In this document: piece after piece, positions 60,033 to 64,000 of the stretch
How positions within the stretch are numbered: position 1 is the stretch's first letter
Layout of the letters: each line of letters starts with the position of its first letter
NCBI RefSeq assembly: GCF_047250365.1
Contig: NZ_JBLBVL010000001.1
Span: 496,001-560,000, forward strand
DNA: 64,000 bases
Source: Thaumasiovibrio sp047250365
GTDB taxonomy: Bacteria > Pseudomonadota > Gammaproteobacteria > Enterobacterales > Vibrionaceae
Direction of reading: 5' to 3'
Notes under the pieces: model-generated
Database searches by the model: none
The model's input: the letters and a program-made list of their open reading frames with translations, nothing else
Told to the model about the DNA's origin: nothing
Position numbers and translations under genes: made by a program

Positions 60033-61339
60033 TCCACCTCCAACACCATTGCCGCACCTATACCGCCGGCTGCACAGGCCGTATTCAATGCTAACCCACC
60101 CCCGCGACGCTTCAACTCGTTTAACGTTTGTATGATCATTCTTGCTCCCGTCGCCGCGAAGGGGTGCCCATAAGCAATAGACCCACCCAACACGTTAAAG
60201 CGATCCATATCTATCTCACCGATTGCACTACTGCGCCCCAATTTCTCACGAGCAAATTGAGCCGAACCAAACATGCTTATATTCGCTAACGTCTGGGCTG
60301 CAAACGCTTCATGCATATCAACCAAGGTTAAATCCCGTAAAGTTAATCCTGCCCTATCAAGCGCCAACGGCGTCGCATATGATGGGCCCATTAACATATC
60401 TTGCTTCACATCAATCGCGGTAAATGCATAACTGCGTAAATAACCCAGTGGGCGATATCCCAATGCTTTCGCTTTGTCTTCTCGCATTAATAAAATGGCT
60501 GCTGCGCCATCCGTTAGAGGCGTCGCATTGGCGGCTGTCACCGAGCCATGGTGACGATCAAAGGCAGGTTTGAGCTTGGTGTAACTCGCCAGATCAGAAT
60601 TAGCACGCACGTTATTATCTTGCGTTATCGCAGATTTATATGGCTCCACAAATGCGGTCATGACCTCTTGATTCAAAAGGTCACTTTCCCATGCGTGCGC
60701 AGCTAATACATGAGAGCGGTGTGCCAGTGCATCTTGATCACTGCGGCTAATATGGTGGCTTTTGGCCATCTGCTCAGCCGTTTGTCCCATGCTCAGTCCG
60801 GTTGAATATTCAGCGATGGCGGGGGGGACAGGTATAATGTCTTTAGGTCGGAGTGCACTCAGAAGTTGTATTTTTTTGGCAATGGTTTTCGCTTTGGATA
60901 ACTTTAGCAATGTCGTCGCCATCTGTTGCGAGACGCCAATAGGCAGCACCGATGTTGAATCAGCGCCACCTGCAATGCCACAGCTAATGTTGCCTAGCAA
61001 AATACTTTCCGCAACATTTGCGACGGTCTGAAAGCTCGTGGCGCAAGCACGGGTAACGCTATAGGCATCAGTCCTGACATTCATCGAGGTACCTAAAACA
61101 ATTTCGCGAGCAATATTTGGTGCCGCTGGCATCTGAATCACTTGTCCAAACACCACTTGTTCGATCCACTCAGGCAAAACCGCATGACGAATCAACAGTT
61201 CGTTGACCACCATTTTGCCCAAATCAACGGCAGGTATACCATCATACGCTGTGGCTTGGCGAGCAAACGGGGTACGCAGTCCAGCGACAATCGCGACTCT
61301 TTCGCCTCGATAGGTAAGTTGTTGTGGGCCATGATTCAT
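60029..61339 (-). CDS. fadI: 3-ketoacyl-CoA thiolase FadI
   Basis: A 436-residue thiolase that cleaves 3-ketoacyl-CoA to acetyl-CoA. The nucleophilic cysteine is C99 in TRACATSFQ, the C-terminal histidine motif is GHPFAATGARM and the second cysteine is in NTACAAGGIGAAM. Length equals E. coli FadI (436). AGGAG ribosome site before the ATG. First gene of fadIJ; a FadR-like palindrome lies 20 nt upstream of the start, overlapping the likely promoter. Confidence 0.97.
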   Translation of the reverse strand: MNHGPQQLTYRGERVAIVAGLRTPFARQATAYDGIPAVDLGKMVVNELLIRHAVLPEWIEQVVFGQVIQMPAAPNIAREIVLGTSMNVRTDAYSVTRACATSFQTVANVAESILLGNISCGIAGGADSTSVLPIGVSQQMATTLLKLSKAKTIAKKIQLLSALRPKDIIPVPPAIAEYSTGLSMGQTAEQMAKSHHISRSDQDALAHRSHVLAAHAWESDLLNQEVMTAFVEPYKSAITQDNNVRANSDLASYTKLKPAFDRHHGSVTAANATPLTDGAAAILLMREDKAKALGYRPLGYLRSYAFTAIDVKQDMLMGPSYATPLALDRAGLTLRDLTLVDMHEAFAAQTLANISMFGSAQFAREKLGRSSAIGEIDMDRFNVLGGSIAYGHPFAATGARMIIQTLNELKRRGGGLALNTACAAGGIGAAMVLEVE

Positions 61340-61358
61340 TTCGTCTCCTTACTGGCAC

Positions 61359-61379
61359 TTTAGAGGTCAGACCTCTAAA
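61359..61379. promoter_or_regulatory. FadR-like operator of fadIJ
   Basis: A perfect palindrome: TTTAGAGGTC, one central A, then the exact complement. The core GGTC-N-GACC matches the centre of the E. coli FadR site. It lies just upstream of the fadI start and should repress fadIJ unless long-chain acyl-CoA is present. Confidence 0.75.
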
Positions 61380-61448
61380 ATAATTAACCAAAAAGAAACA
61401 TAAATCAAACAATTGCCAAAAAAAGGGGTGAGGCTGTGAAAGATCGCA

Positions 61449-61477
61449 ATAAAAAAAACCACGCCAGATAGCGTGGT
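61449..61477 (-). terminator. Leftward terminator without a recognised gene
   Basis: Stem ACCACGC / GCGTGGT with a 6-nt loop. On the minus strand it is followed by eight T residues, a classical terminator. No annotated minus-strand gene precedes it; a degraded one may lie at 61510-61690. Confidence 0.8.
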
Positions 61478-61604
61478 CTAAAATTACGTGGAAAGCAATC
61501 TACGTAGAATCAATCAACGTAAAGCCAATTGCAAATCAGGTTGCCCTGATAGGAGAAAGTAAAGTCAGCCTTCAAAAGGAAGTTGTCATCTTGCTCAACA
61601 AACC

Positions 61605-61730
61605 ATGAGTGAATACCACGATGATTACAAAAGCAATCGCCGAAGTGGACACTTACAGTTAGATGACAGTGATTACTATATCTCGGCTAACAATACATAT
61701 TTTGAACCAGATCAATTTTACTTTGATTAA
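61605..61730 (+). CDS. Possible 41-aa acidic small ORF, doubtful
   Basis: Starts MSEYHDDYKSNRRSGH and ends EPDQFYFD; rich in Tyr, Asp and Asn. No ribosome site is evident and no family is recognised. It overlaps, on the other strand, an open frame that looks at least as protein-like. Low confidence. Confidence 0.2.
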   Translation: MSEYHDDYKSNRRSGHLQLDDSDYYISANNTYFEPDQFYFD

Positions 61731-61838
61731 TTGCTCTCCAACACTCAAAAGTAATGCGCTACGTGACCAACAATAGGCCAGCTCATGGGAATAACTCAAT
61801 TTGGAAATAAATCCATCAAAAGTCCGGTCAAAGAAAGT

Positions 61839-62354
61839 ATGAATAAGCAAAAACGCTATGAGGCCCTCGTTAGGGCATGGCACCGAGACCTATACCGATA
61901 CGCTTACTGGCTCTGCAAAGATCAACATATTGCTGAAGACCTTGTGCAGGAAACCTGCTTGCGAGCGTGGCGCTCTCTCGATAGCCTACAAGATGATGCG
62001 GCTGCAAAGTCATGGTTGATCACGATATTACGCCGTGAAAATGCTCGACGATTTGAACGCAAACAACTTGATTTGGTAGATATTGATGATCATGTGGTGG
62101 CTGATAACTCTGCAAACAGCGAAGACCACGCTGAACACACGCAGCTGCAACGCATGATAATGGATCTCTCTCCCGAATACCGAGAGCCTCTCGTTTTGCA
62201 GGTCATGGCCGGATTTAGTGGTGACGAAATCGCTAGTATCCTTGGGTTAAACCGTAACACCGTTATGACGCGCCTATTTAGGGCAAGAAATCAGTTGAAA
62301 GAAATACTTGAAAAGCAAAAATCATCAGGGGGATACCACAATGGACGAGCTTGA
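61839..62354 (+). CDS. ECF-type sigma-70 family factor
   Basis: A 171-residue sigma factor from the ATG at 61839 (AAAGAAAG upstream); an in-frame ATG at 61785 has no ribosome site. Region 2: YEALVRAWHRDLYRYAYWLCKDQHIAEDLVQETCLRAWRSL. Region 4 HTH: LVLQVMAGFSGDEIASILGLNRNTVMTRLFRARNQL. It overlaps by 14 nt the gene for a membrane DUF3379 protein, its likely anti-sigma partner, and fadL follows. This order, next to fadIJ, is also known from Vibrio. Confidence 0.92.
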   Translation: MNKQKRYEALVRAWHRDLYRYAYWLCKDQHIAEDLVQETCLRAWRSLDSLQDDAAAKSWLITILRRENARRFERKQLDLVDIDDHVVADNSANSEDHAEHTQLQRMIMDLSPEYREPLVLQVMAGFSGDEIASILGLNRNTVMTRLFRARNQLKEILEKQKSSGGYHNGRA

Positions 62355-63057
62355 ATTCCGACGCCGATTGCTGGCGGACCCAGGCAATATTGACGACGAG
62401 CTGGCCGTTGCCATGCAAGCACCGAATAACAAGGTCTTGGCTGAAGAGCTTCAAGCATTGGATAAGCAATTAAATAAAGCATTACATGATATTCAGGTGC
62501 CCGACGGTCTGGTTGATCGCATTTTGTTTCATCAGTCTGGGCATGCAGAAAAGAAATCACCAAAGCAACGCCAACATTTCGCTTTGGCCGCTTCTGTTGC
62601 CTTTGCCTTCGGTTTAATGCTTGGACAATTTAATTGGGGAAGTGCCATCTCCCCGGTTCAAGCAACATCGCTAGAGCAAGTTGCTCTGACACATATGTTA
62701 GAAGAGCAGTCGTTTATATCCAACATTGATGAAAATGTGACGCTAACACAAGTCAATGCAAAGCTCGCCCCTTTTGATAGTCAATTTAGTGCCATTGATG
62801 ATCATATCAGCTATGTTAACCATTGTGGTTTTGGTGATACCGCAGCAATGCATATGATCATGCAAACCGAATACGGAGAAGTCACTGTTTTTTTGGTTCC
62901 CCAACCAAGCCAAAATGTCAGCCGGTTTGAAGATGAACAGCATAAAGGCATGCTCGTGCCGCTAGAAAACAATAGCCTGATCGTCATTGGTGATAAAAAA
63001 CTGTCCATCTCACCCATTGTAACTAAAATTAAAAACAACTTATTGCAACAGATATAG
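62341..63057 (+). CDS. DUF3379 membrane protein, likely anti-sigma factor
   Basis: A 238-residue protein from the ATG at 62341, with GGGG about 10 nt upstream. The N-terminal cytoplasmic helical part (MDELEFRRRLLADPGNIDDEL) precedes one membrane segment at about residues 80-97 (FALAASVAFAFGLMLGQF) and a periplasmic domain of about 140 residues. Its start lies within the last codons of the sigma-factor gene, the usual layout of an ECF sigma/anti-sigma pair. The N-terminus has no HxxxCxxC zinc motif. Anti-sigma activity is inferred from topology and position. Confidence 0.82.
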   Translation: MDELEFRRRLLADPGNIDDELAVAMQAPNNKVLAEELQALDKQLNKALHDIQVPDGLVDRILFHQSGHAEKKSPKQRQHFALAASVAFAFGLMLGQFNWGSAISPVQATSLEQVALTHMLEEQSFISNIDENVTLTQVNAKLAPFDSQFSAIDDHISYVNHCGFGDTAAMHMIMQTEYGEVTVFLVPQPSQNVSRFEDEQHKGMLVPLENNSLIVIGDKKLSISPIVTKIKNNLLQQI

Positions 63058-63091
63058 CCCCTTTAGTTCCATCGAACAGTAACAATTAACA

Positions 63092-63130
63092 CGCGCCTAG
63101 CTGCGACCGCCCTCATCGCAGCTAGGTGCG
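63092..63130. terminator. Long hairpin after the DUF3379 gene
   Basis: A 15-bp stem with one G-U pair; core CCTAGCTGCGA with its complement TCGCAGCTAGG, 9-nt loop, 34 nt after the stop. No T tract. It separates the sigma operon from fadL. Confidence 0.7.
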
Positions 63131-63205
63131 ACGAGGGAGCCTTCACAACTACACAACAAAAAGCCCTTCTATGTCATGGTTCTGAAACTTTTTTGACAAA
63201 TTAGT

Positions 63206-63222
63206 TACTGGTCAGATTTGCT
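63206..63222. promoter_or_regulatory. FadR-like half-conserved site upstream of fadL
   Basis: TACTGGTCAGATTTGCT has a perfect left half (ACTGGTC-N-GA) of the FadR consensus and a weak right half, 71 nt before the fadL start. A -35-like TTGACA is at 63193-63198. Plausible given FadR control of fadL in E. coli. Confidence 0.55.
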
Positions 63223-63293
63223 CTCAACACTCACATTCCTACAATCTGTTCGTGACTGAAAAGTGACTAAAAACATTATTATAAGGAAATAAA

Positions 63294-64000
63294 ATGAACA
63301 AGAAGCGTCTGTTTAATCTCTCACTGCTTGCACTGTCAGTGGGTACCATCATGACTCAGCCCGTTATGGCTGCTGGGTTTCAATTAAATGCTCAATCTGC
63401 GACAGGGCTAGGTCGTGGCTTTGCTGGCGATGCGGTCATCGCTGACAATGCCTCTGCAATGGCACGAAATGCCGCGGCGATGAGCCTGTTTGACTCCAAA
63501 GCACTGTCACTCGGTTTTGTTGTTCTTGATACAGATGTTAGTGTTAAAGATGCAACTTACACAAGCCCAATTAAGCAGCAGTCAACACTAGGTGATCAAG
63601 ATATTGGTGGTGTCTCGGTGGCACCTAACCTCTATTTTATTGCACCGATTAACGATCAATTTACTGCTGGGGTATCACTCTACTCCAATTTCGGCACCAA
63701 AACCGAATTCTCCGATGACTACGCTGCCTCTGAATTTGGCGGCTTAACCGATGTGAAAAGCTTCAATTTAGGTCTTAGCCTTGCCTATCGCCTCGATGAG
63801 CAATGGAGTCTTGGTGGGGGGGTAGATCTGATATATGGTTCAGGAAAACTACAGCGTAGTGGTGAAGTATTCGTTCCTGGTGTGGGGTCAATTGGTGAGC
63901 AACAACTACTCGATGTTGATGCCGACGGCACCGCATTTGGCTTTAACCTTGGTGCCGTTTATGAGCACAATGCTGATAACCGTTTTGGGCTCTCTTACCG
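63294..64000 (+). CDS. fadL: Long-chain fatty acid outer-membrane transporter FadL (cut by window end)
   Basis: ATG at 63294 with AAGGA about 6 nt upstream. The signal peptide ends near residue 27 (TQPVMAA), and the mature protein starts GFQLNAQSATGLGRGFAGDAV, the FadL N-terminal hatch with the conserved NPA-like region (here AMARNAAAMSLFD). A beta-barrel follows (SVAPNLYFIAPINDQFTAGVSLYSNFGTKTEF). It imports long-chain fatty acids for beta-oxidation by FadIJ encoded nearby. About 235 residues are visible; the rest lies beyond the window. No frame break seen. Confidence 0.95.
   Translation, partial: MNKKRLFNLSLLALSVGTIMTQPVMAAGFQLNAQSATGLGRGFAGDAVIADNASAMARNAAAMSLFDSKALSLGFVVLDTDVSVKDATYTSPIKQQSTLGDQDIGGVSVAPNLYFIAPINDQFTAGVSLYSNFGTKTEFSDDYAASEFGGLTDVKSFNLGLSLAYRLDEQWSLGGGVDLIYGSGKLQRSGEVFVPGVGSIGEQQLLDVDADGTAFGFNLGAVYEHNADNRFGLSY

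Larger units (their letters stand above)
61340..61838. other. 499-nt spacer between fadI and the ECF sigma gene
   Basis: Holds the FadR-like operator, a terminator reading to the left (61449-61477), a 58-codon minus-strand open frame lacking a start (61513-61686) and a 41-codon plus-strand frame (61605-61730). The frames overlap, so at most one is real. Confidence 0.5.

Noticed and set aside
61785..61838. N-terminal extension of the ECF sigma factor (MGITQFGNK...)
   Set aside because: No ribosome site at 61785 and no family counterpart; the ATG at 61839 begins the region 2 domain directly.
61659..61883. 74-codon minus-strand frame before the ECF sigma gene
   Set aside because: Mostly antisense to the conserved sigma-factor N-terminus and its leader; no family resemblance.

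Overview
The window is chromosomal DNA of a gammaproteobacterium, most probably a member of the Vibrionaceae. This rests on gene content and order: fadI-fadJ / ECF sigma / DUF3379 protein / fadL, a DUF3360 permease, VpsT/CsgD-type LuxR regulators, and yfbU, rlmA, a TrpXYZ-type ABC transporter, yfbV and ackA-pta close together. I cannot name the species. I see no rRNA, tRNA, insertion sequence, prophage or CRISPR array. Almost all of the window reads as stable core genome, with one accessory-looking block at about 30.1-37.6 kb.

Layout. 0-2.7 kb: part of a polar amino acid ABC importer and a secreted TPR-like protein, all on the minus strand. 3-12 kb: a DUF3360 permease, pflB, pflA, a PstS-like protein with a porin, and formate-THF ligase (fhs). 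12-17.3 kb: yfbU, a PgtB/PgtA-like two-component pair whose regulator has a broken AAA+ domain, and rlmA. 17.3-25.7 kb: a TrpXYZ-type importer behind a TyrR-like box, then an RND efflux pair with its TetR regulator and an AcrR-like operator. 25.8-30.1 kb: yfbV, ackA, pta. 30.1-37.6 kb: two VpsT/CsgD-like genes, one lacking its DNA-binding domain, divergent from a six-gene chaperone-usher pilus operon. 37.6-44.5 kb: a TSUP permease, a di-heme peroxidase, yfcE, a translationally coupled DUF1538-DUF1538-PII-CBS operon, and yfcH. 44.5-55.7 kb: a block in the same neighbourhood order as E. coli (ybbP, ybbA, tesA, ybbO, ybbN, qmcA, ybbJ, cueR, copA) but without fetAB. 55.7-61.4 kb: a kinase-like protein, a TraB/GumN protein, a 65-aa protein, and fadJ/fadI. 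61.5-64 kb: an ECF sigma factor, a DUF3379 protein and the start of fadL.

How the genes work together. Fermentation and one-carbon genes are concentrated here. PflB, activated by PflA, makes acetyl-CoA and formate; Pta and AckA turn acetyl-CoA into acetate and ATP; Fhs feeds formate into the folate pool. FNR-like boxes precede the DUF3360 gene, pflB and ackA, and a PurR-like box precedes fhs. Fatty-acid genes at the right end share FadR-like sites. Other recognisable control sites are a CueR promoter with a 19-bp spacer at copA, a TyrR box, and an AcrR-like operator.

The least described elements are the pilus locus with its HTH-less VpsT-like companion, the DUF1538/PII/CBS membrane module, the degenerate PgtA-like regulator, a 21-residue hydrophobic micro-ORF at 49302 followed by a terminator, and an inverted repeat that runs into the start codon of the TSUP gene. 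All calls come from reading the sequence and general family knowledge; no database search was run.
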